From an uncultured Bacteroidales bacterium (GTDB taxonomy: Bacteria > Bacteroidota > Bacteroidia > Bacteroidales > WCHB1-69): DNA of 64,000 nt. The first letter of the stretch is position 1, and the number at the start of each line of letters is the position of its first letter. The position numbers and the translations under genes were made by a program. Below, one piece after another: positions 17,082 through 27,600 of this stretch. The notes beneath the pieces were generated by a model. That model made no database searches. It was not told the origin of the DNA and worked only from the letters and a program-made list of their open reading frames with translations. The stretch spans positions 248,001 to 312,000 of the forward strand of contig CAKUVI010000002.1 of NCBI GenBank assembly GCA_934699095.1. The letters are read 5' to 3'.

Positions 17082-18314
17082 TTATTCTGGAATGACGATT
17101 GGGAAATGCTGTGTAAACTCCATTCTGTAAGGAGCTCCTATGATATTTGTGAGAAAATCGGTGTATTGGTCAGTGAACATGAACTTGTTAGCGTCGTAGT
17201 AGGCAGCAGGAAGCGGGAAGTTGCCGATATTGCCCATTTCGATTGCATCGGTGTGGAACTCTTCGAGTTCGTCGTAAGGCACGATGTCGCGCACTACAGG
17301 CATCTTTCCATAATCCTCACGCAAAAGGAGGTCAACCACCTTGTCGGCCAAAGTGGAGGTCAGGCGGCGGTCGTACTCATAGCACTTGCCTGAACGCGGG
17401 ATATATCCTGATATCTGTCCACGAGCCTCGATGCCGAGACGTTTGTTGATTTCTGAAGCGATGACGCCGCTGACACCACCGAAACGAGGATGCCCGTACT
17501 CGTCCAAGTCTGAACTTGCATATACCATGCTCAACTCCTGCTTCTCGTCGTCCCACCAACGAACACCTTCAGAGGCTGCTATGATAAGACTGCGCTTCGG
17601 CGAACGCATGTACATCTCCTTGACGGTCTCAAAGAAGAACTCTTTGCGCTCCTTGGTCATCTCTACTTCAGGAACCAATGCCATCTGAGCGCCGCCGAAA
17701 GTGGCAGATCCGGTGAGCCAGCCGGCGTCACGACCCATCACCTCAAGCACCATGATGCGCTGGTGAGATTCGTTTGTGGTATGCAACTTGCTGGTCAACT
17801 TCTTTATCGCCATGGCACCAGAAGGGAATCCAGGACAAAGCACGGTCTCGTGCTGCTGGCCGTTGTAATGGTGATACGATCTTGTTCGAAGGTCATTGTC
17901 GATGGTTTTCGGGAATCCTATCACCGGAATACCGTATCTTTCATACATCTGGCGGGCCGCGCCGTTGGTGTCATCACCGCCGATTGTAACCAAAACATCT
18001 ATCTTGTAGCGCTCGATGTTTCTCAAAATCTGCTGCGAACGATCCTCCGGATTCTTCTTGCTCGGGAACGGGTTCGTACGGCTTGACAAAAGGGCCGTGC
18101 CTCCGTAAATGCCGTTGTAAGGGATGTTGGTGAGATCAACGATGTCTCCGTCACCCAAAAGTCCTTTCCAACCTCGGAGGACACCGTAAACACGGAATCC
18201 CAACATGGATGCCCTGTTGCGCACCGCCTCAATGCTCGAGTTGATTGCAGGCGTGTCACCACCGCCAGAAAGAATTGCTAATGTTTTGCCGCTGAATAGT
18301 TTCTCTTTTCTCAT
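17082..18314 (-). CDS. pfkA: 6-phosphofructokinase, predicted PPi-dependent
   Basis: A 410-residue phosphofructokinase converting fructose-6-phosphate to fructose-1,6-bisphosphate. The donor-site motifs are GGDDTNGAA and PKTIDNDL. At the two positions that are Gly in ATP-dependent E. coli PfkA (GGDG and PGTIDND), this protein has Asp and Lys, the combination associated with pyrophosphate use, so a reversible PPi-PFK is predicted. EVMGRDAGWLTGSA and the IPRSGKCYEYDRRL stretch also fit the family. The start codon overlaps the stop of the preceding thioredoxin-fold gene (TAATG). Confidence 0.92.
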   Translation of the reverse strand: MRKEKLFSGKTLAILSGGGDTPAINSSIEAVRNRASMLGFRVYGVLRGWKGLLGDGDIVDLTNIPYNGIYGGTALLSSRTNPFPSKKNPEDRSQQILRNIERYKIDVLVTIGGDDTNGAARQMYERYGIPVIGFPKTIDNDLRTRSYHHYNGQQHETVLCPGFPSGAMAIKKLTSKLHTTNESHQRIMVLEVMGRDAGWLTGSATFGGAQMALVPEVEMTKERKEFFFETVKEMYMRSPKRSLIIAASEGVRWWDDEKQELSMVYASSDLDEYGHPRFGGVSGVIASEINKRLGIEARGQISGYIPRSGKCYEYDRRLTSTLADKVVDLLLREDYGKMPVVRDIVPYDELEEFHTDAIEMGNIGNFPLPAAYYDANKFMFTDQYTDFLTNIIGAPYRMEFTQHFPIVIPE

Positions 18315-19849
18315 TATTCTATTTGTTTGTTATTATTCTTTTCCTTGTTCTTATATTCTTCTATCTTCTCATATTCCTCCAAAAATTGAGGGATGTTCGA
18401 CATGTCTATGCGCTTGTTCAGGATGATCTCATGCCTGCGGTTGAGTATAAACATTGCTGGGTTCCCCATTTCATAAATGTTGAAATATTCCAGATAATCT
18501 ATGTTCCCCTTGTTTCCTCCTACCTGAATCCATGGATACTTGTTCTCCCTGACATACTTCTTCCACCTCTCAATGTCGGCATCGTTGCCTATCGAATAGA
18601 CTTCGAAATTGCGTTTGCCTAACATCTCAAGTGAATCATAGACCTGGCGCAGCCGCTTCGACTCTTTCTTACAGGTAGGGCAATCAGGATCATAAAACCA
18701 CAAAATAGTATATGGCTTGTCGATTTTATATGAAGAATGCCAGAAACGCATGTCTTCGGAAAGTGTGGTGTCAGGGATGATGAGTTCCGGTGCGATCTTG
18801 CCAATCAGAATAGGCTCCAAACGCTTGGTGCGCTTCTGATATTTTGCAATCACATCCTCGTCAAGCCAATAACATTTGCCAGCCAACTGGTTTGTCTTGG
18901 CTATGTGGTAGAAGACAGCGTCATGTCCGATAACCTTGCTGGTCTCAAATTTGTATGAAAGCCAATCCACACAATAATGATACATGAAGGTGTCAGCCTC
19001 GGTTTTCTTCAAAAACAGATCGATGTATTTGTTGATAGTGTCTGATTCCTGATGATACAGGAGCTTCAGGAAATAGTCGTTCATCTTAGGGTCAAAAGAC
19101 GGGATGAAAATGAACCTGCCGTCACCCAAATCGAAATTATCCCAATAGTGCAGACGATAATATGCCGACTGACGCTGATAATCGGTAGTCCCATCGTCAT
19201 TCTTGAATTCTGGAATCTCGATGTTTTTATATGATTTTTGCATCTTCGAAAAGAGATAGTCGGGGTTCTGGGCGATGAATTCATCAATAAACGACAACAT
19301 TTTATCATTTAATGCTGAAAGCTTGTTCTTGTAAACCTCCACGCTGTCTGTTTTGCCTGACTCCTCAAATTCTTTACGCTTCTTCGAATATTCGGCAGCA
19401 ACCTTCTGTGCAGATGCGGTTTTGCACTGGAACTTCAGCATCTCGCTGTTTTCAGGCGAGTTCTTCACAGAAAAATTGTCAACATTTCCTGTAGTGTCCA
19501 AATTGTATTCAAAATGCTGGTTCCTGTCTAAAATGAAATTAAGATAGAGTTTTTTGTCCTCGGATATCAATGAGTAAAGACCGTCGTCATAGCGGTTTGT
19601 GCCCTTGAAAACATACTTCTCTTTGGATGCAGGATTAACCGAATCCTTCAATATCAACTTGTCGTTATAATGAATCACTAAATAGACAATCTTGTCTTTC
19701 GCATCCTTAATGTTGAAAACAAGTTCATGGCCGCCGCCGGGAGCAGTCACCTGCGACTGAAATCCGTCAAAACTTGAACCAGCGAAGGCTTTTCCGACTA
19801 TAAAAAAAATCAAAAACAAAGAAATTGTAATGTTATTTTTCATTGTCAT
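18314..19849 (-). CDS. secreted thioredoxin-fold (TlpA/DUF5106-like) protein
   Basis: A 511-residue protein with a signal peptide (MTMKNNITISLFLIFFIVGKAFA), a beta-rich N-terminal region (about 25-120), a charged helical middle, and a C-terminal thioredoxin-like domain from about residue 360 with C390-P-T-C393 in the context WFYDPDCPTCKKES. It has the same overall plan as the neighbouring 19833-21215 protein and the 9857-11248 protein. Periplasmic thiol-disulfide exchange is inferred. The start overlaps the previous gene; a second ATG six bases on (19843) is equally possible. Confidence 0.75.
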   Translation of the reverse strand: MTMKNNITISLFLIFFIVGKAFAGSSFDGFQSQVTAPGGGHELVFNIKDAKDKIVYLVIHYNDKLILKDSVNPASKEKYVFKGTNRYDDGLYSLISEDKKLYLNFILDRNQHFEYNLDTTGNVDNFSVKNSPENSEMLKFQCKTASAQKVAAEYSKKRKEFEESGKTDSVEVYKNKLSALNDKMLSFIDEFIAQNPDYLFSKMQKSYKNIEIPEFKNDDGTTDYQRQSAYYRLHYWDNFDLGDGRFIFIPSFDPKMNDYFLKLLYHQESDTINKYIDLFLKKTEADTFMYHYCVDWLSYKFETSKVIGHDAVFYHIAKTNQLAGKCYWLDEDVIAKYQKRTKRLEPILIGKIAPELIIPDTTLSEDMRFWHSSYKIDKPYTILWFYDPDCPTCKKESKRLRQVYDSLEMLGKRNFEVYSIGNDADIERWKKYVRENKYPWIQVGGNKGNIDYLEYFNIYEMGNPAMFILNRRHEIILNKRIDMSNIPQFLEEYEKIEEYKNKEKNNNKQIE

Positions 19850-21215
19850 CTGTATTATTTTTCATTAAATCAATTATTTCCTCTAACGAAATTTGACGTG
19901 CTTTTATTGCATACCCGTCTGAATTGTCTATTAACAACACCACAGGAGTGGTTACAATGTCAAAATAGTCTATAAAATCAACATTCGGTTCGCCCATTGA
20001 TGTACTGAGGTTAATCCAATCGTTGAGTTCATGTTTTTCTGAAAAAGGTTTCCATCTGTCGTAATCATCGTTGACTTCCACTGCAAACACCTCAAAATCA
20101 AGACTGTCAGAGAGTTCATTGTAATATTGATGAAGTATCGGTGTCTGTTCCTGGCAGTGGTCGCAGTCCGGATCCCAAAACCAAAGCACAGTATATTTTG
20201 TGGTTATGTCTTTGGTGGAATGCTGATTCCCGTCAATATCATAAGCTGTGAGTTCCGGTATGACAGATCCGACTGATAGCCTGCGCGCCTTTTCCACTAT
20301 CCGTTTATAACTTCTCTCCTTTCCCTCTGGAATCCAACTCTTGTCATAGTTATCGTAGATATCAAGCATCAAAGGTTCGTAAAACGGGTCTCCGGATGTT
20401 AAAAAGATATTGAAAAGAAGTGATATATAGTTATTTGCTTGTATATCACCGCCACGATAAGCGCAATCTATTATGAAAGAAATGACACTTTCAAGTTGAG
20501 GTGTAGTAAAAAAGTCATAAGAAAGATATTTCCTGAGAAAATCCATAAATGAGAAATCATGGAATTCTGATGAATTGCAAAACCGTGCATCAGAAAAATC
20601 GTAATAATGAAGAACTTTTTCGTAGTCAGATACGTCAGTTTCATTATAGTTGAAGGAGGCCAGCAGATTATAGAAATAGAAATATCTTTGCAGAAAACTT
20701 CCTTCCAAATCATTCAAATAATCTAAATTGCCAAAATAAGGCGACGTGTCGGAAGGCTCATACAGTGTCCAAAGGACTTTGTTTACAACAGGTTTGTTAA
20801 TCTTGTAACGTCCACTGACACAAACAATTTCTATTTCAGAAACGCTGTTAAGAATGAAAGGATAATCCGCGCCGTCAAGACTGATTTTATAAAAGCCTGA
20901 CTGCAGAAGTTCTGTATTCGGCCAAGAGAAATCCTGTTTTTTTCGAAAAATCGCCTTTTTACCTTTGACTTTGGCACTGTCAACGAGCGCCAATTCTCCC
21001 ATTTTATATGCGTAAAGGTAAATTTTTGAAGGAATTTCTCTTTGGTCTGCCTTCATGTCAACAGTTATCTTGTAACTTTCAATGAGATTCGTGTTCACAT
21101 GAGAATCAGTTGTATCTGAATGGTTGCACACAAGGAATTCTTGACCTTCCTGAGCGTTGGAAAACAAAGAAAAGACGGAGAACAAAAGCAACAGCAACAG
21201 AGTTCTACAGTTCAT
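19833..21215 (-). CDS. secreted thioredoxin-fold (TlpA/DUF5106-like) protein
   Basis: A 460-residue protein with a signal peptide (MNCRTLLLLLLFSVFSLFSNAQ), a beta-rich N-terminal domain, a helical central region with many aromatic residues, and a C-terminal thioredoxin-like domain with C351-D-H-C354 in WFWDPDCDHCQEQTP. The DHC variant of the CxxC pair differs from the CPTC of its two paralogues and may change its redox potential. It lies 8 bases after glmM and its stop overlaps the next thioredoxin-fold gene. A recent tandem duplication is not obvious, because the N-terminal regions diverge strongly. Confidence 0.73.
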   Translation of the reverse strand: MNCRTLLLLLLFSVFSLFSNAQEGQEFLVCNHSDTTDSHVNTNLIESYKITVDMKADQREIPSKIYLYAYKMGELALVDSAKVKGKKAIFRKKQDFSWPNTELLQSGFYKISLDGADYPFILNSVSEIEIVCVSGRYKINKPVVNKVLWTLYEPSDTSPYFGNLDYLNDLEGSFLQRYFYFYNLLASFNYNETDVSDYEKVLHYYDFSDARFCNSSEFHDFSFMDFLRKYLSYDFFTTPQLESVISFIIDCAYRGGDIQANNYISLLFNIFLTSGDPFYEPLMLDIYDNYDKSWIPEGKERSYKRIVEKARRLSVGSVIPELTAYDIDGNQHSTKDITTKYTVLWFWDPDCDHCQEQTPILHQYYNELSDSLDFEVFAVEVNDDYDRWKPFSEKHELNDWINLSTSMGEPNVDFIDYFDIVTTPVVLLIDNSDGYAIKARQISLEEIIDLMKNNTDDNEK

Positions 21216-21223
21216 AGTCAGAA

Positions 21224-22684
21224 TTAGAAAGTGTGATTGGATTTCAGGAGTTCATGAATGTCAAGCATGATTTTGGAAGCGATATTGTCGGCGATTTTTT
21301 CAGACAAGGCCTCGGCGTAGATGCGGATTATAGGTTCAGTGTTGGATGAGCGTACGTGAACCCAGCTGTCTTCAAAATCGATGCGCACGCCATCGGTTGT
21401 ATTGACGTTGTGGTTTGCATATTTTTTCGCTATATTGTCGAGTATTTTTGGCAGATCTGCATCAGGATTAAGTTCTGTTTTCTTTTTAATGATATAGTAA
21501 TCAGGGTATTGGGCCCTGATTTGACTGCATGATTTGTGGGTCTTGGCCATGAAAGTGAGGAAGAGTGCAATGCCCACGAGAGCGTCTCTGCCATAGTGAA
21601 GTTCAGGGTAGATGACGCCTCCGTTGCCCTCACCGCCGATAACTGCATCAGTTTTTTTCATCATTTCCACGACGTTGACTTCGCCGACTGCGGAAGGAGT
21701 GTAGGTCACGCCATGACGGTCGCTGACATCCTTCAAAGCTCTTGAGGATGAAAGGTTCGACACTGTATTTCCGGGAGTGTTACCGAGCACATAGTCGGCA
21801 ACGGCCACCAATGTGTACTCTTCATTCATCAGCTTTCCGTTCTCGCAAACGATAGACAGGCGGTCAACATCCGGGTCAACCACAAAGCCCACATCGCATT
21901 TAGTACGTGACATCTCGTTGCATATCTGGGCAAGATTCTCAGGGATTGGTTCCGGATTATGGGCGAATATCCCGTTCATCTCACCATTGAGGATCGTCAC
22001 ATCATTGACTTCAAGCCGCTTAAGCAAATAAGGCAAGGCAAGGGCACCCGTCGAGTTGACCGTGTCGAGTATTACCTTGAAATTAGACTTTGCAATAGCG
22101 TTTTTATCTACCAAAGGCAGGGCAAGGATAGCATCCACATGATCTTTTATACCATCCTCATACAGTGTATATGAACCGAGCTTGTCGTATTTTGAATATG
22201 ATATTGTATCGTCGGTGGTGAGGGCGATGATTTGTTTGGCGTCGCCTGCCGACACAAATTCCCCATTGCGGTTGAGTAGTTTCAGTGCATTCCACTGCAT
22301 CGGGTTGTGACTTGCTGTGATGATGATGCCACCATCGGCGCCATGTTTCACCACTGCCATCTCAACGGTTGGCGTAGTTGACAGCCCTAAATCAATAACA
22401 TCCACGCCAAGACTGCGCAAAGTACTGCATACCAACCCGTTGACAATTTCACCTGACACTCGCGCGTCGCGACCGACTACCATCTTAAGACGATGTTCTT
22501 CTTTCTCCTCCTGATTATTGTCAACGTTGTCGAAGAGGGTGTCTGTCTCTTCGTTGCTGCAATTGTCGTGAAGGAAAACCGCAAAAGCTGACGCGAATCT
22601 GACAATGTCCAAAGGCGTAAGGTTCTCCCCTACCGTTCCTCCTATCGTTCCTCTAATTCCTGAAATTGATTTTATTAATGTCAT
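21224..22684 (-). CDS. glmM: phosphoglucosamine mutase
   Basis: The 486-residue alpha-D-phosphohexomutase converts glucosamine-6-phosphate to glucosamine-1-phosphate for UDP-GlcNAc. Motifs are the N-terminal SISGIRGTIGG, the phosphoserine loop TASHNP (Ser125), the metal-binding VDPDVDRL, and a C-terminal phosphate loop VRSSNTEPIIRIYAE. The start MTLIKSISGIRGT matches Bacteroidota GlmM. Residues about 41-65 are an acidic, low-complexity insertion just before VVGRDARVSGE that I do not expect in this loop. It heads the operon running to DUF1295 and has its own -7 box. Confidence 0.92.
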   Translation of the reverse strand: MTLIKSISGIRGTIGGTVGENLTPLDIVRFASAFAVFLHDNCSNEETDTLFDNVDNNQEEKEEHRLKMVVGRDARVSGEIVNGLVCSTLRSLGVDVIDLGLSTTPTVEMAVVKHGADGGIIITASHNPMQWNALKLLNRNGEFVSAGDAKQIIALTTDDTISYSKYDKLGSYTLYEDGIKDHVDAILALPLVDKNAIAKSNFKVILDTVNSTGALALPYLLKRLEVNDVTILNGEMNGIFAHNPEPIPENLAQICNEMSRTKCDVGFVVDPDVDRLSIVCENGKLMNEEYTLVAVADYVLGNTPGNTVSNLSSSRALKDVSDRHGVTYTPSAVGEVNVVEMMKKTDAVIGGEGNGGVIYPELHYGRDALVGIALFLTFMAKTHKSCSQIRAQYPDYYIIKKKTELNPDADLPKILDNIAKKYANHNVNTTDGVRIDFEDSWVHVRSSNTEPIIRIYAEALSEKIADNIASKIMLDIHELLKSNHTF

Positions 22685-22707
22685 ACCTAATTGTTCCTAT
22701 CAGATTG

Positions 22708-22715
22708 CAAAAGTA
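22708..22715 (-). promoter_or_regulatory. -7 promoter box of the glmM operon
   Basis: The minus strand reads TACTTTTG (TAnnTTTG consensus), 24 bases ahead of the glmM ATG. It separates the glmM operon from the lolA gene upstream. Confidence 0.55.
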
Positions 22716-22757
22716 CTAAATTTTATTGAACTTCACATGCCCTGGCAAGAATAGATA

Positions 22758-23402
22758 TCAACGCATGTCGTTTACTTCCACACCAGGATACTGTTTTTCA
22801 TCGAAAGAGAACATCTTGTCGTCCAAAGCCACATTTGACTTGAACTGTTCTATGGAGTATGTGTAAATGGTGTTATCCTTCTCATATACAGAGACTTTTG
22901 AAATCCTCAGGTTGGATTTTTGGACATGTAAACGAATCCTGTAGTATGATTGTTGGCTTTTAGGTGTGAGATCAACTATGCTATACTGGGTGTTGTTTAC
23001 GAACTCGTCGCGAATGAATTTCGCCTTGAAATGCTTGTCCCAACTTTTCAATATCTTTTGTGGATTCATGATGTTTTGGTCATCATCTGGATCGTACTCG
23101 TATATAGAGACTTCGTTGGTAGATTTCTGGTAGTTCCACACAGACTGGCCGTTGCAGAAGAAAAGCTGGTCGTCGAATGAAGATTTGTATTTGTTCCCTT
23201 TTGAATAGAGAAATCCTTTGGTTACAGACAGTGTCTTGTCGTTTTTTGTGGTTTTAAGTGTGTAGTTGAACTGCATCGAGGTGTAGTTCTGGTATTGTGC
23301 GGCGGTTTTTTTGAGGAGTTCGGTTGCGCCTCCATCCACATTTTGAGCTGACAGGAATGTCAGAGAGATCAAAAACGTGCAAATAACAACTATTTTTTTC
23401 AT
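22758..23402 (-). CDS. lolA: LolA-like outer-membrane lipoprotein carrier protein
   Basis: A 214-residue periplasmic protein with a signal peptide (MKKIVVICTFLISLTFLSAQ). The mature part has the LolA/LolB half-barrel pattern: an early MQFNYTLKTTKND strand, GFLYSKGNKYKSSF, the FCNGQSVWNYQKSTNEVSIYEYDPDDD segment, and a late LRISKVSVYEKDNTIYTYSIEQFK. It is predicted to ferry lipoproteins across the periplasm. It follows the AI-2E permease gene by 64 bases and the tamB gene before that, which makes an envelope-biogenesis group. Confidence 0.85.
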   Translation of the reverse strand: MKKIVVICTFLISLTFLSAQNVDGGATELLKKTAAQYQNYTSMQFNYTLKTTKNDKTLSVTKGFLYSKGNKYKSSFDDQLFFCNGQSVWNYQKSTNEVSIYEYDPDDDQNIMNPQKILKSWDKHFKAKFIRDEFVNNTQYSIVDLTPKSQQSYYRIRLHVQKSNLRISKVSVYEKDNTIYTYSIEQFKSNVALDDKMFSFDEKQYPGVEVNDMR

Positions 23403-23466
23403 ATCTGAAATATTATATTCATTATCGACTTAAGAAGATTCTGATACAGAGTCAAAGTTTAAGATG

Positions 23467-24651
23467 TCAATCCCGTTTTCTTGAGAATGACGCGGCGCGG
23501 CGCTGTACCCTGTCGTCAACCTCCTGCAAAGACTGTGGTGTGTCGTCGGAGAGCATTTTCTCGCGTTCGTCATCAGTGGCGAACTGAGAGCCGAAGAACT
23601 CATTGACCACAATTCTCAGGAGAGTATATGCCGGGACAGCGAAAATCATGGCAAAAACGCCGCCGAGGTACCCGGCCATGAGTATCACAATGAAGATCTC
23701 GAGCGGGTGTGAGTGAGTCTGCTTGCCATAAATATAAGGCTGAAGGATGAAGTCGTCAATTATCTTGGCAAGAAGGAAAGCGCCTCCTATTTTAGCCGCT
23801 GTCATCAAGTACACAGACACCTCCGGGGAGAGCGGCACCAAGGATGTGACGCCAACAACCATACTTAGTGTAACAGCGATGATGGTACCAACATAAGGAA
23901 TGATATTCAGCATACCGCCGATTATTCCGATTATCAATGCATTGGGAACTTTCAGTATGAGACATCCGAGGAATTCAAGCGTGCCCACAATGAACATCTC
24001 CATAAGCACTCCTCTGAAATATGCAGACAATTGCTTGCCGGTGGCTGAGAGTATGTTGTCGAAATTCTGCTGATATTTGTGTGGAAGCCAGCTGCGAATC
24101 ATCTTGAAGAAGATGTTGTGATCCTTCAACGAGAAGAAAGTCATGAAAAGCACAGAGAATATGGCTATGAACAGAGAGCCCACGAAACTTGCCGTGCCTG
24201 TAACTATGCTCGACATGTTTATTCTCTGCACAAGTGAATTCCATTCAGCATTCAGAAGGTCGAACACATGCTCGCGGCGCTGGATGAGTCCAAAACGCCT
24301 GAACTGCTTGTCGAAACGGTTAACCCATTTCTCTATGCTCTCTCCAACAGAGGAAAAATCAATGGTCGTGAGATAGGAAACCTCCTTCACGATGGCGGGG
24401 ACGATAAGGTAAAAAAGCATAGCCACCAACAATATGATGATGACCAGGGTTATTGCGGCGGCCAGCGACTTGGGAAACTTCCAATCACCGATTCTAATAT
24501 TCGACAGGCCTTTTACCAAAGGTGTTCCGAGAAGCGACAGCACAAATGCTATGAATATGTATAACAGAATATCAGAAAAAAACCACCCCACAAAAACTAT
24601 TATCGCCAATCCTGCAACAATAGCAATGACACTTTTGCTGTTATTATTCAT
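23467..24651 (-). CDS. AI-2E family transporter (PerM/TqsA-like permease)
   Basis: A 394-residue inner-membrane protein with about seven or eight transmembrane segments and a charged C-terminal tail. Family features include the opening tandem helices, the central ISVLFMTFFSLKDHN region, the FRGVLMEMFIVGTLEF segment, and IIGGMLNIIPYVGTIIA near the C-terminal half. Members export varied small molecules or ions, and the transported compound cannot be predicted. Its start overlaps the tamB stop by 8 bases, so it is translationally coupled to tamB. Confidence 0.87.
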   Translation of the reverse strand: MNNNSKSVIAIVAGLAIIVFVGWFFSDILLYIFIAFVLSLLGTPLVKGLSNIRIGDWKFPKSLAAAITLVIIILLVAMLFYLIVPAIVKEVSYLTTIDFSSVGESIEKWVNRFDKQFRRFGLIQRREHVFDLLNAEWNSLVQRINMSSIVTGTASFVGSLFIAIFSVLFMTFFSLKDHNIFFKMIRSWLPHKYQQNFDNILSATGKQLSAYFRGVLMEMFIVGTLEFLGCLILKVPNALIIGIIGGMLNIIPYVGTIIAVTLSMVVGVTSLVPLSPEVSVYLMTAAKIGGAFLLAKIIDDFILQPYIYGKQTHSHPLEIFIVILMAGYLGGVFAMIFAVPAYTLLRIVVNEFFGSQFATDDEREKMLSDDTPQSLQEVDDRVQRRAASFSRKRD

Positions 24652-27600
24652 CTTCCTTTACGTTTTTCTTAGCTTTATTCTTTTTCTTTTTCGACTTCGT
24701 GTCGAAATCGCGTTTGTATGTCATAGCCACTCCGGCGGTATAGTTGTTATAGTTGTTCTCGTAGAAATAATCATCATCGCGGTCGCCGATATAGGTATAT
24801 GCCTTGAGTTTCCAAGTACCGGTCTTGTTGATGTTGTATTCAACGGAGAAGTCGCCATAGATGTTGTTATAAGCATCCGATGCGGTGCGGTCGTCGTAGT
24901 ATCCAATGCTTGTTGACATCGTCATCCTGTCTTTCAGGATATTGGCATTGGCCTTCACGCCGTACTCGGCCGAGCTGGTTTCAGTAGCCTGGTTGTAAGT
25001 AATCCCGAAGGTGCCGATCTTGCTGTCGATCACGTTGCCGAGCATGTTGTTGACAATATTGCTGAAGATTCCGAGTCCGCTGGGGCCGTTGCTGCTGTTG
25101 GCGAACATGTCTTGTGGCATGAAAGTGTTGGTGATCAGAAAATATGCGAACTGTTTTGTCATATTCTCTGTGTTTTGTGTGTCGATAGCCGTGTAGAAGA
25201 GATTGCGCACTTCGCTGCTGCTGTTGGGCAACTCGAACGAGAATGTGGGCTCGATGCGCTGCATCAGCGGTCCGTTCAAATGCAATCCGGCATTCACATT
25301 GACATTGCCTGACGGAAGATACTCTGCCGGAATGATATTGGCAAGTGATGTTTTCGATGTCTTATAGGCCATCAAATCAACCGTCATGTTCTCCAACGGG
25401 CCGTCGAAATTGATGGTACCACCCTGCACGAGAGTGAATTTTGAGTTCACAACATCGTATAGAGAAATCTTGAAATCACCCGAGTGAAGAAGGAGATTTC
25501 CGTACAGATTAAGGGCGTCGTTGCTGTTGTAGCTTAAACGGAAACGGCCATCGGCGCGGGCGTTCATAGTGCCTCCTATCGATTCAAGGATGAGCACGAT
25601 GTCGGCATCGTTAGTAACATCAAAGGTAAAATCGAAGTTAAGGGCCATAGAAGACGGTTCCTCGTATTGAACATCGGTCTTGCTCTCCGTCGCATTCGGT
25701 TTGAAGCGTATTAGGTCGGTTTCCGAAGCAGAGTTGGAGGAGCTTACCTGGAGCACTATCCGCGAACCTTCCAAGGTTTTGATTGCCGGCCCTACGAACG
25801 ACAATCCGCTTTCATCGCCATAGATGAAGACATCCCCGTTCACAAAACCGGTTCCATAGAAAACCGAATTAGTTGTTTTTGGAGCATTCAATGCCATGAT
25901 ACGGTCGGCATGAATCTGCAAGTCGAACTGCATATTCTTGAACATGTCGTGCAAAATCTGTCCCGACATGGTGGCCACGTTGCCCTCCACATCACGTATC
26001 TGCATCTCGTCGAAGAAAATACCGTCCTTGTTGAACATGATGTCCTGATCAACCACATTGTACTCCGTACCGAGTGCGGAGATGTTCATGTTAGCGTCAA
26101 TCACATGAACCGTGCCGTCAAAATAGGTGGAATCCGGAGACGCATGGAATGCCAGGTCTCCAGAAGCAATTCCAGTGAGCTTGTCGCTGAATGATGAGAG
26201 GAAAGGCGACAGGAAATCAGCCTGCAAAGTGTCGAACACTGCCTTGACATAAAAGTCCTTATTTGCGTAAGTACCTGAAATATTGGCGGTTTTATTCTTT
26301 TCGTCTTGAAAAGACTGCATAGTATATGACGACAGAGTCTCGAATGTCAATGGAAAGTCGGCATTGAACAAGCCGCCGGCAAAGCGCATGTCTTTCTCAT
26401 CATTCATGCCTGCAACAAGAAAAACATCTCCAAGCCTCGATTCATTCATGTCCAATTCATCGATGATAGTCTTACCCAAAATAATGCTCTTTCCGTCTCG
26501 GTTGTTCAGACTGAGATTGGCAAAGAGCCTGCCTCCAAACGACATATTGTCGAGCAAGGGATTTATCAACGACATGTCGATGTTCTTGAGCGCTGCCGTC
26601 AACCTGCTGTCCTCCTTTGTGGCGTACATACCATTAAGGGCTATGGAACTGTTTGAAGTTGAAAATGTTAAATTGTCAATCTCATACTTGTTAGGCTTGA
26701 TATGCACCTCATTGCTGTCGTTGAAATGACAAAGATAATCCTTGATGTAAATCTGTGAAGGCTTCAGTCTGACAACCAGATCCTTAGTAGAACTGATATC
26801 TGCGCTTCCCTTGAGATTTGATATGTTTTCCTGGGAATTAAACGGATTATGCCATGAGAGATCGCAATTGAGCATGTTGTTCTTCTCTGATGCCTTCAAA
26901 TCAACCTTGTCGAAAACCAGTTTTCCTTGTCCAACATGCACAATTACAGAATCGCCTTTCGAGACCAAATCAAGGGATTCGCCATCTTCAGAAATTCCGT
27001 CAAGAGTGAAATTGTGAAGCCTGAACTTGTTGTACAAGCCGAAAAACGGCAATTTAACTTGCACCACCTCGGGAGTATTGTCATTATGGACGGCGATGTT
27101 GACCTCTGAATTGGGTGCAAGCATCAGTTCGGGCATGAATATTTTTGTCAGAGGTCGGGTGTTGTAGGTTCTGAGGGTGAGTTTCAAATAGCCATTTTCA
27201 TCTGTTTCAGAGGAATAGATGTGATTTTTAGAGGGTTTGACTAATGACGGGAGTATTCTGTGTGCGATATTCTGAAGGGAGTCAACAACTGAATTAAGCG
27301 GGTAAGAAGTTTCGAAAGAGGCATTGGCAATATTGGAAGAAAGCAGGAATTTATGCACATTTTCGTTGTTCAGAGCGGTTAGACGCAGGCGTTCGTTTTG
27401 AAGACTGTCCTCATTATACTTCAGTTTTATGTTGTCACAACCGAGGAAACCATTGACGTTATTGATGTTATCTCCGTTCAGTACAACCTGCAAATTGTCG
27501 AAACTGACATTGACAGAAGGATTACGCTGCATGGTTGCAATGAATTTGTCGATGCCGGTGGCGGTTGCGGAATCCACTTTGGGCAGCGAAGAAGCGATGT

